A stretch of 56,941 nucleotides of DNA, from contig JACPRC010000046.1 of NCBI GenBank assembly GCA_016190175.1, forward strand, positions 1-56,941. The letters run 5' to 3'. The notes beneath the pieces were generated by a model. It was not told where the DNA came from. It did no database searches and saw only the letters and a list, made by a program, of their open reading frames with translations. Positions 9,373-17,504 of this stretch are shown here, piece after piece. How positions within the stretch are numbered: the stretch's first letter is position 1; every line of letters starts with the position of its first letter. The DNA is from Planctomycetota bacterium (GTDB lineage Bacteria > Planctomycetota > MHYJ01 > JACPRB01). The translations under genes were made by a program, and so were the position numbers.

Positions 9373-9963
9373 TCAGCATTTGAGTGCGATGACTACGCCC
9401 CAGATCAGGCCCGCGATGAAGAGAACGCAGGCCATGAGGAACACGAGCTGGAAGTAGTCGCGGATGCCCATGACGTCATCCTTCTTGAGAGAGAGGATGA
9501 CCATCCCAGGGAGTTTCCATAGGGGTTTGTTCGCGGAGTTCCGAACAGCGGCGAAGTCCTGATGTGGCGTGTACTCCTTGGGAACCAGGGGGGATCGCTC
9601 ATCCTGGATGAGGCCCAGTCGATCATAGAGCCGATTCACTGTCTCAAGCGCCTCCCGGAAGTACCGTCCCTCTTTCCGGATGCATCGGAGCCCGAAGTAG
9701 GAGAGCACCATGCCGAAAAAGGACCCGAACATCAGAATGAAACCCTTCGACAAGCCATCCATCTGCTTGGAGGCGTAGACAAAGATCATGACTGAGATCA
9801 GTATCGAAATCCACCAGGTGAAGTGCTTCTCTTCCTCCCAAAGGGCATTGTGATGGTACTTCCGGATATCCTGAGCCACGGGGAGGAACTTGAACAGCTC
9901 CTCTCTGCTCGGACCGCCTTCGCTCCCACCGAATTCGCTCAATCCGACCTCCTTGTCCTCCAT
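9373..9963 (-). CDS. Membrane protein of unknown function, low GC
   Basis: A 196-residue protein. After a charged N-terminus (EELFKFLPVAQDIRKYHHNA) come two close hydrophobic segments (WWISILISVMIFVYA and GFILMFGSFFGMVLSYFGL). A charged cytoplasmic stretch (IRKEGRYFREALETVNRLYD) follows, and the C-terminus carries a third membrane segment (YFQLVFLMACVLFIAGLIWG). The layout recalls small two-helix membrane effectors with a soluble middle, but I see no diagnostic motif and do not assign a family. Its codon use is visibly less GC-rich than that of its neighbours, suggesting recent acquisition. Downstream, 71 bp separate it from the start of the giant macroglobulin-like gene on the same strand. 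Confidence 0.7.
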   Translation of the reverse strand: MEDKEVGLSEFGGSEGGPSREELFKFLPVAQDIRKYHHNALWEEEKHFTWWISILISVMIFVYASKQMDGLSKGFILMFGSFFGMVLSYFGLRCIRKEGRYFREALETVNRLYDRLGLIQDERSPLVPKEYTPHQDFAAVRNSANKPLWKLPGMVILSLKKDDVMGIRDYFQLVFLMACVLFIAGLIWGVVIALKC

Positions 9964-10015
9964 CCCAACCGCGCGTGACGGGATACGACGAACTGGAGGC
10001 AGACTCGAGAACGCG

Positions 10016-10240
10016 CTACGATTTCCGCCGGCCGTTGCGGGGGAGGAGGCGCACGGAGGTGACGTCCTCGATCTCGAAGATGATCGTCACTCCGTCCGGC
10101 ATGTCGATGACCGCGCTGCGCAGCAAGACCGAAAAGGACTCGGGGTGGCGGACGATGTACCGTTCTCCGCTCTCGAGAGTGATCTCGAAGGGGCGAAAGG
10201 CCGGGCGGGTCAGGATCGCTTTCAACTCCTCGCGCCTCAT
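10016..10240 (-). CDS. Small conserved protein, tandem copy 1
   Basis: A 74-residue protein: MRREELKAILTRPAFRPFEI, then ESGERYIVRHPES, then DGVTIIFEIEDVTSVRLLP. It resembles the short hypothetical proteins of planctomycetes that carry 'L...PF.PF.i....G....v.HPe' and end in a 'D...vt.l' strand. The function of that family is unknown. It is the first of three tandem paralogues and is closest to the copy at 10283. A sigma70-like promoter lies just upstream (TTGAGG 10270-10275, 17 bp, TAGAAT 10247-10252), leaving six bases before ATG, with no Shine-Dalgarno. Leaderless translation is likely. Confidence 0.7.
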   Translation of the reverse strand: MRREELKAILTRPAFRPFEITLESGERYIVRHPESFSVLLRSAVIDMPDGVTIIFEIEDVTSVRLLPRNGRRKS

Positions 10241-10246
10241 GCCAGG

Positions 10247-10275
10247 ATTCTATGAAGTGAAGAGGGACACCTCAA
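10247..10275 (-). promoter_or_regulatory. Promoter of tandem copy 1 (leaderless)
   Basis: On the minus strand TTGAGG (10270-10275), an exact 17-bp spacer and TAGAAT (10247-10252). Only six bases separate the -10 box from the start codon at 10240, so the message would begin at or next to the ATG. Confidence 0.6.
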
Positions 10276-10282
10276 GGACCGG

Positions 10283-10507
10283 CTACGACCTGCGGCAGCC
10301 GTTGCGGGGGAGGAGACGGACGGAGGTGAGGTCATCGATTTCAAAGATGACGATGAGCCCGTCCGGCGAGTCGATGACCACGTTGCGCAGCAGGACCGAA
10401 ACCGACTCGGGGTGACGGATTGCGTATCGTTCGCCGCTCCCGATCGTGATTTCGAGGGGGCGAAAGTCGGAGCGGCTCAGGATCGCCTTCCATCCCTCTC
10501 GCCGCAT
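10283..10507 (-). CDS. Small conserved protein, tandem copy 2
   Basis: 74 residues, the same length as copy 1. It shares most positions with copy 1: RPLEITIGSGERYAIRHPES, SVLLRNVVIDSPDG, then FEIDDLTSVRLLPRNG. Function is unknown. I chose ATG 10507 because it aligns residue for residue with the start of copy 1 (MRREGWKAIL against MRREELKAIL). Upstream, on the minus strand, TTGAGT (10537-10542) lies 17 bp from a weak CATCGT (10514-10519), again ending six bases before the ATG. The similarity of flanks and genes indicates local duplication. Confidence 0.68.
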   Translation of the reverse strand: MRREGWKAILSRSDFRPLEITIGSGERYAIRHPESVSVLLRNVVIDSPDGLIVIFEIDDLTSVRLLPRNGCRRS

Positions 10508-10538
10508 GACGCGACGATGCCGCAAGGGGGTCGCGGAC

Positions 10539-10766
10539 TCAAGAACGGGCCCGGCGGCCGTTGCGGGCGAGGATCCGCACGGAGGTGACATCCGCCACTT
10601 CGAAGATGATCCCCTCGCCCTCCGGATTGTGGATGATCACCCAGCTCGGAGTGATGCCGATGAACTCCGGATGGCGGACTTCGAAAGACTCGCCGTTCTC
10701 CAGAGAGATCCTGAAAGGTCTGAACGGTGCCCTTCCCGCGATCGCGCGAAGCTGCTCGACGGTCAC
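10539..10766 (-). CDS. Small conserved protein, tandem copy 3
   Basis: 75 residues from a GTG start: VTVEQLRAIAGRAPFRPFRI, then NGESFEVRHPEF, then DVTSVRILARNGRRARS. It is more diverged than copies 1 and 2, and its start (VTVEQLR) is the form most like family members elsewhere. The reading frame stays open upstream to about 10970, but that extension runs through the CoA-transferase tail duplication and is not coding. Its promoter is strong (TTGACG 10796-10801, 17 bp, TATCCT 10773-10778) and ends six bases before the GTG, which supports this start. Confidence 0.65.
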   Translation of the reverse strand: MTVEQLRAIAGRAPFRPFRISLENGESFEVRHPEFIGITPSWVIIHNPEGEGIIFEVADVTSVRILARNGRRARS

Positions 10767-10772
10767 GGATGA

Positions 10773-10801
10773 AGGATAGGCCGTGGGCAGGATGGCGTCA
10801 A
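10773..10801 (-). promoter_or_regulatory. Promoter of tandem copy 3 (leaderless)
   Basis: TTGACG (10796-10801), 17-bp spacer and TATCCT (10773-10778) on the minus strand, six bases before the GTG at 10766. The -35 box overlaps the stop codon of the duplicated CoA-transferase tail. Confidence 0.6.
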
Positions 10802-10930
10802 GCGCCCATCTCCGCCCGCACGATCGCTTCGAGCCGGTCGAGCCGCGCGTCGCCGGGGAGGAAGTCCGGCTCGCGGATCCCCGGCGGGTCGATGTCGCGC
10901 AGGAGTTCGATCCACGCCTTCGGCGGCTCG
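10797..10930 (-). repeat. 134-bp duplicate of CoA-transferase subunit B 3' end
   Basis: Gapless match to 13714-13847 with 11 mismatches (about 92% identity). It encodes the same 3' tail in frame, PPKAWIELLRDID to the TGA stop, but has no start or upstream coding part here. The two copies are in direct orientation and flank a 2.8-kb two-gene segment. Confidence 0.9.
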
Positions 10931-11074
10931 CCATCCTCGACCCGTGCGGGAGATTCGCGTGCGAATGCAATTTCGACTTGTTTTTTTTTTTCGCTAATAG
11001 GGTATGCTCCTGCCGGCCTCGTGGGGATGGGGAGGACCTGCCTTGAGTTGGTCATCGCGGATAGGGAGGTCGCC

Positions 11075-12217
11075 ATGCCGAAGCTCGGTCGAAACTCGGA
11101 GAGGGAACAACTTGCCTGGGCGGTTCTGACCTCGATCCTGTTCGTGCTGGCCGGGCAAGACGTCGCGCTCGCGCAGCGGATCAACACGCCGGTCATCCCG
11201 GACGACAAGGATAAGTTCCGCGTAGGTCCGCTTACTCTTGCCATCAATGAAACGACCCACTTCCGTGACGTGCACATCCGGCGCGAGGGCGGCGGGTCAG
11301 TCAAGCTGCATTTCGCCGATCAGCCACCCATCGAACTCGTGCTTCGCGATTCGAGCACCGCGTCGGTTGCGGCGGGGGTGCACTACGACAACCAGGGAAC
11401 CGACGTGATCGGGCCGTTCAACTTCCTGTGCGAGGCCTTCTATGCGCTGATCCCATACTCGGACAAGAAGGAAAAGGAGTACGCGGGGCGGGAGCCGTAC
11501 TCGGCCCCGACCAACAGAGGGATGTTCCGTTTCTGGTCCCCGGCCTTCGTCTACGTCGTCAGCACGCGCCAAATGAACGGTCTCTTCTCGCAGGTCCTGA
11601 CCCAGTGGGAGCTGGAAATCCGGGACAAGAACAATGCGCTTCGGGAACGCTGGGAGCCGAGGAAGACCGTGGGGGAGCGGCTGCCGCGCTACGATGGGAA
11701 TGAGGTTTACCCGCTCCAGTGGCGCATCAAGAAGTTCGAAGCGAATGCCAAGGTGACGGCGATGATGATGTTCGACCTGCCGATGCAGCCCGAGGTGGTC
11801 GCCTTGGGCAAGGGGCCGATCACGCGCGTTCTTCCGAGCAGCGTTGATCTCAACGTCGATGACACCGTCACGACCAAGGTGGAATTCGCGACCTACGCGC
11901 GGGTGGATTCCGACAAGGACGATGCCGCGGACAAGACGATCTTCAGGATGGACTTCGGGTTCGAGCTCGTGGTCGCCGCGGGCCAAGTGAGTTCTGCGGC
12001 GAGCATCAAGGTCACGGGCAAGACTGTGGGCGATCCGCCCGTAGCGATCCCGTCGAGGGTGAAGATCACGCCGTTCCCGGCCGCGGGCGAGGACGCGGGG
12101 CTGGGGCCGGCCGAGGAGGCCGAAAAGAACGATCCCGGGCCGCCGGACAAGTCCGGAAAGGGCAAGATCGGCTGGGGAAGCCCGGGCGCGGGCGCGGTGG
12201 AGAAGACGGCACCGTAA
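11075..12217 (+). CDS. Secreted protein of unknown function
   Basis: A 380-residue protein starting at ATG 11075, six bases after AGGGAGG. The N-terminus has a signal peptide (LAWAVLTSILFVLAGQDVALA, with cleavage likely after ALA). The body contains no motif I recognise. It looks beta-rich, with a central tyrosine- and tryptophan-rich part (GMFRFWSPAFVYVV) and an acidic, proline-rich low-complexity C-terminus. It is followed 12-36 nt later by the HEAT-like gene, probably as one transcript. Both lie inside the segment bounded by the 134-bp direct repeats. A T11 tract (10981-10991) and a -10-like TATGCT (11003-11008) lie upstream. Export to the periplasm is the only function-related inference I make. 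Confidence 0.7.
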   Translation: MPKLGRNSEREQLAWAVLTSILFVLAGQDVALAQRINTPVIPDDKDKFRVGPLTLAINETTHFRDVHIRREGGGSVKLHFADQPPIELVLRDSSTASVAAGVHYDNQGTDVIGPFNFLCEAFYALIPYSDKKEKEYAGREPYSAPTNRGMFRFWSPAFVYVVSTRQMNGLFSQVLTQWELEIRDKNNALRERWEPRKTVGERLPRYDGNEVYPLQWRIKKFEANAKVTAMMMFDLPMQPEVVALGKGPITRVLPSSVDLNVDDTVTTKVEFATYARVDSDKDDAADKTIFRMDFGFELVVAAGQVSSAASIKVTGKTVGDPPVAIPSRVKITPFPAAGEDAGLGPAEEAEKNDPGPPDKSGKGKIGWGSPGAGAVEKTAP

Positions 12218-12253
12218 GAGGGTGCCAACGTGCGGACCGGGGGAGGATGGCTA

Positions 12254-13714
12254 GTGGCCGGTCGAGCGACGCGGAAGGCAATCATGATCGTCCTGGCCGT
12301 TCCGTCGGCGGCCTTGCTGATTCTGGCCGTGGTCGTGCTTGGGGGCGGAGCGCGTCAGTCGAATCGAACCCGCGGCCAGTCGGGGGAAAGCCGAGCGCAG
12401 CCCTCCGGGTTCGCCGGCCACCCGGCGTCGCAGACGGAATCGATCGAACCACGCTCGCAAGAAGCGGAAGGTCTGCGATCCGAATTGAACCGACTGGTGC
12501 GTGCGGTGCTCGCCGGCGACAGGAAATCGGAGGATCTCCTCGGACTTCTGATGGAGATCCACGGGCGGATGCTCACGACGCCGGCCCGGGCGACCATTGT
12601 GAACGGGCTTGGCGATCTCGCCCGCGACTCGCGTGAGATCCCGGTGGTCCGCTGTCTTGCCCTGATCCTGCTGGGAGGATTCAAGTGCGAAGCGACGGAT
12701 AGGTTGTGGCGCGGTCTCTTGGGGGAGAAGGACGAAAACGTGTTCCTGTTCATCCTGTACTCGCATGCGATGAATCCTGTGGTGGATCAGGATACGAGCT
12801 CGAATGGGAAGTCGTATGAGGGTTTCTGGAGAGCGGTCCTTCACTGCTTGGGCTCCCGATGTAATTCTGCCTTGGGAATCGCAGGCCACATGGGGGATCT
12901 GGTGTTGTTCTCCAACTGCCTTGGGACCATCGAAGGAGAGGGGTTCCGCGACCGGGCCGAGCGTATGGTGCGGGGCGCACAGGATCCGGAGATCAGTGAC
13001 ACGGTTCTGTGCTTGCTTCTCAAGGATGAAGCGTACAAGCGGCGGTCCGCCTTCCTCCAGGAACTGGTGCTGGACCCTACCGCTCCCGACAGTCTGCGGA
13101 ACACGGCGATCCTGGCGCTCCCTCAAGGAGAGCCGGCGTCGCGCCGGATTCTCGAGACGCTGTTCAAGTCAGACCCCAATCTTCACATTCGGGGACAAGC
13201 CTTCTTTTCCCTTGTCGGGGAGGGGCCGGAAGCCCTTGTAGAAATGGGGCGATCGGGAGAACTCACCTCGTATCTTGAAATGGTCCGTTCCGATTCGACT
13301 CGCTGGACTACGCTGGATCGAGTTTACTATGAGATCTCCCTGCTGAGAGACTACCGCGCGCCGGATCTTGCGATCTCGCTCCTGTCGAAGGAAGGGGACG
13401 CGGCGATCCGGAAACGGACGGCCGAACAGCTCGGCGGCCCGCGGATCCCCGAACACGAAATCGCCGCGAGCGTTCGTGTCCTGACCTATCTTGCACGAGA
13501 TCCTGACCGCCCCGTCGCGGACGCGGCCGTCCTCGCGATGGCGCCGTATGCGATGCGGGACAGCTACCCGGGCTCCCTCGTCGAGAGGGTCGGGTGGTTG
13601 GATGCCGCCGCCGAGATCCTCCGGACGCGACTGCCCGCCGAACAGGAAAGCGAGAAGCTCCGGACCCTCTTGGACGAGGTCACTGCGGTCCGGGCGAGGC
13701 TCGCCGGGCGATAG
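12254..13714 (+). CDS. Membrane-anchored HEAT-like repeat protein
   Basis: About 486 residues. The GTG at 12254 is preferred over the in-frame GTG at 12230 because GGAGGA sits six bases upstream. One N-terminal membrane segment (IMIVLAVPSAALLILAVVVLG) is followed by a soluble part of paired helices resembling HEAT repeats: RCLALILLGGFKCEATDRL, then SLRNTAILALPQGEP, then ALISLLSKEGDAAIRKRTAEQL and VADAAVLAMAPYA. HEAT arrays usually act as protein-binding scaffolds. It is predicted to be anchored in the inner membrane, and probably works with the secreted protein encoded just upstream in the same repeat-bounded cassette. The two genes are convergent with the CoA-transferase genes, and the stop abuts the subunit B stop. 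Confidence 0.68.
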   Translation: MAGRATRKAIMIVLAVPSAALLILAVVVLGGGARQSNRTRGQSGESRAQPSGFAGHPASQTESIEPRSQEAEGLRSELNRLVRAVLAGDRKSEDLLGLLMEIHGRMLTTPARATIVNGLGDLARDSREIPVVRCLALILLGGFKCEATDRLWRGLLGEKDENVFLFILYSHAMNPVVDQDTSSNGKSYEGFWRAVLHCLGSRCNSALGIAGHMGDLVLFSNCLGTIEGEGFRDRAERMVRGAQDPEISDTVLCLLLKDEAYKRRSAFLQELVLDPTAPDSLRNTAILALPQGEPASRRILETLFKSDPNLHIRGQAFFSLVGEGPEALVEMGRSGELTSYLEMVRSDSTRWTTLDRVYYEISLLRDYRAPDLAISLLSKEGDAAIRKRTAEQLGGPRIPEHEIAASVRVLTYLARDPDRPVADAAVLAMAPYAMRDSYPGSLVERVGWLDAAAEILRTRLPAEQESEKLRTLLDEVTAVRARLAGR

Positions 13715-13847
13715 TCATCCCGCCATCTCCGCCCTTACGATCGCTTCGAGCCGGTCGAGCCGCGCGTCGCCCGAGAGGAACTCCAGCTCGCGGATCCCCA
13801 GCGGGTCGATGTCGCGCAGGAGTTCGATCCACGCCTTCGGCGGCTCG
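13714..13847 (-). repeat. Parent copy of the 134-bp direct repeat
   Basis: The 3' end of the CoA-transferase subunit B gene, matched by 10797-10930 in the same orientation. This copy is continuous with the full gene and is therefore the ancestral one. Confidence 0.9.
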
Positions 13848-14491
13848 AACGTCTCCAGCGGCTCCGCGACGAGCGGCGCGAAGCCGAGCTGCGAGAGGAG
13901 CTGCTCGCGCGTCACGCCCGGCGCGAGCGTCTTGAGCCGCATGAGGCCGTCCTCGAAGTCGAAGACGGCGACGCCCGTGATGACGCGCTTGGGGCCGAAG
14001 TCGCCCGAGCCCGTGCCGCTGACGTACTCCACCTTGGGCACGAAGACCTTGGGGGACGGGAGCGGAACATAGTAATAGATGTTGGAGTGATAGGGCGTGA
14101 CGTCGGGGAGTCCCGCCGGGCCCGGCAGGCGCAGCCCGCCGACCTTCACGTTGTTCGTGTTCCCCCGCGGGTCGATCTGGGCGGGACGGAAGAACTCCTT
14201 CGGGTGGCGCGTCGGGAGCCAGGTGAAGCACGAGTCGGTGAAACTCCACGTCCGCTCCGCGCGGTCGAGGACGAGCTTCTCGTTCCAGAGGATCGAGGCG
14301 GGGCGCGGCTGGTTCATCATCCCGTGGCCCACGACGTACCCGATCCGCAGGTTCGGCGCGTGGGTGCGCCGGGCGATCATGATGCCGGCGAACGGGAGCG
14401 TCGTCGCCAGCCCGACGGCGATCGTCTCGCCGTCCCCGAGCTCGCGCGCGATCGCGCAGGAGAGCCAGTCAGCGGGAGAGAAACTCGGCAA
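13715..14491 (-). CDS. CoA-transferase family protein, subunit B
   Basis: 258 residues, resembling the beta subunit of the glutaconate CoA-transferase group: PADWLSCAIARELGDGETIA, TLPFAGIMIARRTHAPNLRI, then the Asn-rich NTNNVKVGGLRLPG and a C-terminal EYVSGTG. The partner alpha subunit is encoded just upstream with a 23-bp overlap. The start is TTG 14491, chosen because it gives a full-length N-terminus. Where active family members carry the catalytic glutamate after HAPNL (an ESG/ENG-type motif), this protein has GYVVGHGMMNQP (residues 51-62) and no glutamate. The pair may therefore act as a hydrolase or lyase, as described for the IpdAB branch, rather than as a transferase. The substrate is unknown. 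Confidence 0.75.
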   Translation of the reverse strand: MPSFSPADWLSCAIARELGDGETIAVGLATTLPFAGIMIARRTHAPNLRIGYVVGHGMMNQPRPASILWNEKLVLDRAERTWSFTDSCFTWLPTRHPKEFFRPAQIDPRGNTNNVKVGGLRLPGPAGLPDVTPYHSNIYYYVPLPSPKVFVPKVEYVSGTGSGDFGPKRVITGVAVFDFEDGLMRLKTLAPGVTREQLLSQLGFAPLVAEPLETFEPPKAWIELLRDIDPLGIRELEFLSGDARLDRLEAIVRAEMAG

Positions 14492-15188
14492 GGTATTCCT
14501 CGAAGCGCCCGTCGCGGCAGGCGCGGACGTAGCGCAGGATCTCCAGTCCGTCCATCGTGTAGTCGGGGTAGCATGAGGCCGGCCAGGCGCCCTTCGGCGC
14601 CTCGACGACGTCGTGGGCGCGGATCATCGGCACGACGCGGTCCACGATCCGCTCCGCCGTCACGATCGTGCGCTTCGCCTTCGCGGCGAGATCGACGTCG
14701 CACGCGAGGTTCCCCACGAACCGGCCGTTGCCGTGGCGGTCCGCCTCGAGGACGTGGATGAGCGCGAAGTCGACGTCGATGGGCGGGTAGTGGACGACGT
14801 CGCCCTCGATCCGGATGTCGGGGCGCGACGCCGCGAAGTCGGTCCCGGCGAAGGCGCGGAGGCGGGTCGGGCCGCGGAACGCGCCGCAGATCGAGCTCTC
14901 CGTCTCCTCGACGATGTCGAGGCGCGCCGCCATCGACGTGTACATCGGCGCGAAACCGAAGATCTCGAGGCCGAAGTAGCAGGTGCGGCAGGTGGAGACG
15001 CAGCCCGCCCCGACGAGAAGGTCGGACTCGAATCCGCCGGTGAGCGCGGCGATCGTGAGGTTGCGGGGCCGGCGGCGGAGGATCTCGCGGACGAGGGCGG
15101 TCGGCCGGCGATACAGGGTCATCCCGCCGAACGCGACGGTCGCGCCGTCGGGGACGAGAGCCGCAGCCTCGCGGAGAGAGAGGATCAA
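14469..15188 (-). CDS. CoA-transferase family protein, subunit A
   Basis: About 239 residues with the alpha-subunit pattern of the glutaconate CoA-transferase family: SLREAAALVPDGATVAFGGM, RRPTALVREILRR, LTIAALTGGFESDLLVGAG. The segment after GAG carries three cysteines (GCVSTCRTCYFGLE), which is unusual. The conserved DFALIHVLEADRHGNG and AKRTIVTAE blocks are present. No ATG fits the homologous start. TTG 15188 begins MILSLREAA at the expected place, five bases after the L27 stop, so the gene may be read from the rpmA message. Its stop overlaps subunit B by 23 bp. Start confidence is moderate. Confidence 0.75.
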   Translation of the reverse strand: MILSLREAAALVPDGATVAFGGMTLYRRPTALVREILRRRPRNLTIAALTGGFESDLLVGAGCVSTCRTCYFGLEIFGFAPMYTSMAARLDIVEETESSICGAFRGPTRLRAFAGTDFAASRPDIRIEGDVVHYPPIDVDFALIHVLEADRHGNGRFVGNLACDVDLAAKAKRTIVTAERIVDRVVPMIRAHDVVEAPKGAWPASCYPDYTMDGLEILRYVRACRDGRFEEYLAEFLSR

Positions 15189-15193
15189 AGCCG

Positions 15194-15451
15194 CTAGTTC
15201 GTTTTCGGCTTCGGCGGATAGACGCTGACGCGCTGCCCGGATTCGAACTTCACGACGCCCTCGATCAGGGAAAAGAGCGTGAAGTCCCGGCCCTTGCCCA
15301 CGTTGAAGCCGGGGACCCACCGGGCGCCGCGCTGCCGGACGATGATCGCGCCGGACTTCGCGATCTGGCCCGCGAAGATCTTGACGCCGAGCCGCTGCGA
15401 CTGGCTGTCGCGGCCGTTGCGGGAGGAACCCTGCCCTTTCTTATGTGCCAT
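15194..15451 (-). CDS. rpmA: 50S ribosomal protein L27
   Basis: 85 residues with the invariant L27 start [20 protein letters not shown], and then [42 protein letters not shown]27 sits at the peptidyl-transferase centre of the large ribosomal subunit, with its N-terminus near the tRNA ends. This version starts directly with AHKKG, so no N-terminal cleavage is needed. rplU, the usual upstream partner, is absent here. The gene is headed by a near-perfect promoter whose -10 box is ten bases before ATG, with no Shine-Dalgarno. Since the start is certain from conservation, this is the clearest short-leader gene in the window. CoA-transferase genes follow on the same strand. Confidence 0.97.
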   Translation of the reverse strand: MAHKKGQGSSRNGRDSQSQRLGVKIFAGQIAKSGAIIVRQRGARWVPGFNVGKGRDFTLFSLIEGVVKFESGQRVSVYPPKPKTN

Positions 15452-15461
15452 AGAGCGAGGT

Positions 15462-15489
15462 ATTATAGGCGGCCCCGGCGCCGAGTCAA
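15462..15489 (-). promoter_or_regulatory. rpmA promoter
   Basis: On the minus strand TTGACT (15484-15489), a 16-bp spacer and a perfect TATAAT (15462-15467). Transcription should start about four bases before the rpmA ATG at 15451. Confidence 0.8.
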
Positions 15490-15538
15490 GGCGAATTCTG
15501 TTGACCCCCGCGGGCGGAACGGGTGTCATCTCACGCCC

Positions 15539-17302
15539 ATGGGACGCAGGCTGGCGTTCTCCGCCGCGTGGGCGATCCTCGCGGTGCCGGTCGCGTTGCC
15601 CGTCTTCCGCGCGGGCGAGCCGGGCGACCGGAGCCCCGTCTGGGACGTGGCCTCGCACGCGCTCAACGGACTCCGGTTGTCCGACGCGATCGCCGGGGTC
15701 CGTCCCCTGGCGTTCCTGGAGGAGCTGGTCATCCCGCACCACTATCCGCCCGGCCACTCGATCCTTCAGGCGCCGTTCTTCCTCGCGATGGGACGGAGCT
15801 GGGCCGCACCGCGCGCGGCCTCGGCGGCGGCGCTCGTCGTGCTCGTGTTCCTGGCGGCCTGGCTCGCGCAACGGGCCGGGTCGGACGACGCGTTCGGGAC
15901 CGTCGCGGTCGTCGCCGCTGTCGCGTCGTCCCCGCGCCTTCTCCTCCATGCCGCGGTGCCGATGCTCGAGATCTTCGCCGCGCTCGGGTTCGTCTTCTTC
16001 GCGCTGATGTACGCGCGTTCCCTGGAGGCGCCGCAGGACGTCCGGCGCGCGTCGTGGGCCGGAGCGGCGGCGGCGATGGTCTACCTCACGACGGTGAACT
16101 ACGGCGTCATCCTCTTCGCGGCGGTCGCGGCGTACGAACTCCTCCGCGGCGACGTGCGGGCCGGCGCGCGGGCGGCGCGCGAGTTCGGGAAGGGGTACCG
16201 GCCGCTCAATGTCTGGACGGTCGCGGCACTCCTGTCGCTCGTCGTCGCGGTGATCGTCAAGCTCACGGGCGGATGGAAGGGCTCGTGGGGCAGCGTGCAG
16301 TCGGTGCGCGCGCCGGTCTCGGTCGCCGCGGGGATCCTGGCGGTCCATCTCGGGGTCGAGCTGTGGAAGCGGCGCGACGCGGTGCGCCGCTGGCCGCCGA
16401 GGCTCAAGGGCTTCTTCTGGGCGACGGTCGTGCCGCTCGTCGTGTGGTTCGCGATCTATCCGCCGCGCTTCCGCACGACGCTCGACTTCCTCGAAGGCGG
16501 CGGCGCCACCCCGATGACCCTCGAGGACCGCTTCCTCCTGTACCCGCGCGCCTGGATCGGCGAGTACCACCTGAGCGCGGCGCTCGGCGTCGCGTCGGTC
16601 CTGGCGCTGGTCGTGACGCTGGCGACGTGGAAGCGGCAGAAGGAGGCCGCGCGCGTCGCGGCGGTCCTGGCCGCGGTCGCCACGGCGGCGGTCTTCGCGC
16701 ACCCGATGCGGGATCTGCGGTTCCTCGTCGGCGTGCTGCCGCTCTACTGGATCCTCCTCGCGTCCCAGATCGGGACGTGGGCGGGAAAGCGATGGTACGT
16801 CTCGGCGGCCGCGGGACTGGCGCTGGCGGCGACGGCGCTGCCCGCGCGGCGCCTCCATCGCGAATCGCTGGCGCCGAGGATCATCTCGACCTGGTACGCC
16901 GACCCGGGCTCGGCACGGCTGGTCGAGTTCGCGGCGCGCGGGGCGGGCGAGGTCTCGTCGATGCGGCTCATCGGCACGGCCCCCGGGATCTCGTGGCACG
17001 CGGTCGAATTCGAGGTCCGGCGCGTCCGGCGGATGGGCGGGTTCCGGTTCGCGAAGGACATCGAGCACACCGCGAAGACGGGGAAGAGCGCACGGGAGAT
17101 CTTCGACCGCTGGGTCGCGAAGGCCGAGGAGCGCGTGATAACGGTCGAGGGCCCGCCGGGGCCGGAGGCGACGTGGGGGGACACGAAGGACGAGCGGGCG
17201 TACGTCGACCTCGTGGAGACGTGCGGACGGTTCCGGCTCGTGCGGGAGGACGCGACGACGGTGCCGGGGATCCGCGTGCGGGTGTGGGACCGAAGTCGAT
17301 AG
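15539..17302 (+). CDS. GT-C type membrane glycosyltransferase (ArnT/PMT-like)
   Basis: About 587 residues from ATG 15539. A first membrane helix is followed by an extracytoplasmic loop with [13 protein letters not shown] and then [15 protein letters not shown]. This acidic-then-YPPG pattern is typical of the GT39/ArnT-like group, which transfers sugars from polyprenyl-phosphate donors on the outer face of the membrane. Around ten hydrophobic helices follow ([52 protein letters not shown]). A soluble C-terminus of about 110 residues ends the protein. There is no clear ribosome-binding site, and the gene diverges from rpmA with 87 bp between start codons. The acceptor (lipid, glycan or protein) cannot be told from sequence. 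Confidence 0.75.
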   Translation: MGRRLAFSAAWAILAVPVALPVFRAGEPGDRSPVWDVASHALNGLRLSDAIAGVRPLAFLEELVIPHHYPPGHSILQAPFFLAMGRSWAAPRAASAAALVVLVFLAAWLAQRAGSDDAFGTVAVVAAVASSPRLLLHAAVPMLEIFAALGFVFFALMYARSLEAPQDVRRASWAGAAAAMVYLTTVNYGVILFAAVAAYELLRGDVRAGARAAREFGKGYRPLNVWTVAALLSLVVAVIVKLTGGWKGSWGSVQSVRAPVSVAAGILAVHLGVELWKRRDAVRRWPPRLKGFFWATVVPLVVWFAIYPPRFRTTLDFLEGGGATPMTLEDRFLLYPRAWIGEYHLSAALGVASVLALVVTLATWKRQKEAARVAAVLAAVATAAVFAHPMRDLRFLVGVLPLYWILLASQIGTWAGKRWYVSAAAGLALAATALPARRLHRESLAPRIISTWYADPGSARLVEFAARGAGEVSSMRLIGTAPGISWHAVEFEVRRVRRMGGFRFAKDIEHTAKTGKSAREIFDRWVAKAEERVITVEGPPGPEATWGDTKDERAYVDLVETCGRFRLVREDATTVPGIRVRVWDRSR

Positions 17303-17504
17303 TCCGGCAGCACCGGAATTCCCTGCGGAACCCGCCGAACCGCGGGGGCCTATGCGGTCGTTCGGGAGACCGGCATCCGACTCTCCCCGGAGCTCGTTCG
17401 GAAACTCCTGGACTTCGGGACTCTCTCGGAGAAGACGACCTCTTCGAGCGCCGGATCGGACATGTCCGGACTCACCGGTTCGGGACCGGCGTGAACGGGT
17501 CCGG

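Noticed and set aside
2135-9457. A 7.3-kb open frame on the plus strand, opposite the giant macroglobulin gene, plus another long frame at 3474-8687
   Set aside because: Amino-acid content is extremely Arg/Leu/Asp/Glu/Gly-rich without domains. It mirrors the codon bias of the real gene on the other strand, as expected at very high third-position GC.
10981-10991. T11 tract as an intrinsic terminator
   Set aside because: No GC-rich hairpin precedes it on either strand. It more likely belongs to an A/T-rich promoter region.
15194-17068. Long minus-strand frame through the glycosyltransferase gene into rpmA
   Set aside because: Only its last 85 codons are the real L27 gene. The rest is arginine- and aspartate-rich shadow of the membrane protein on the plus strand.
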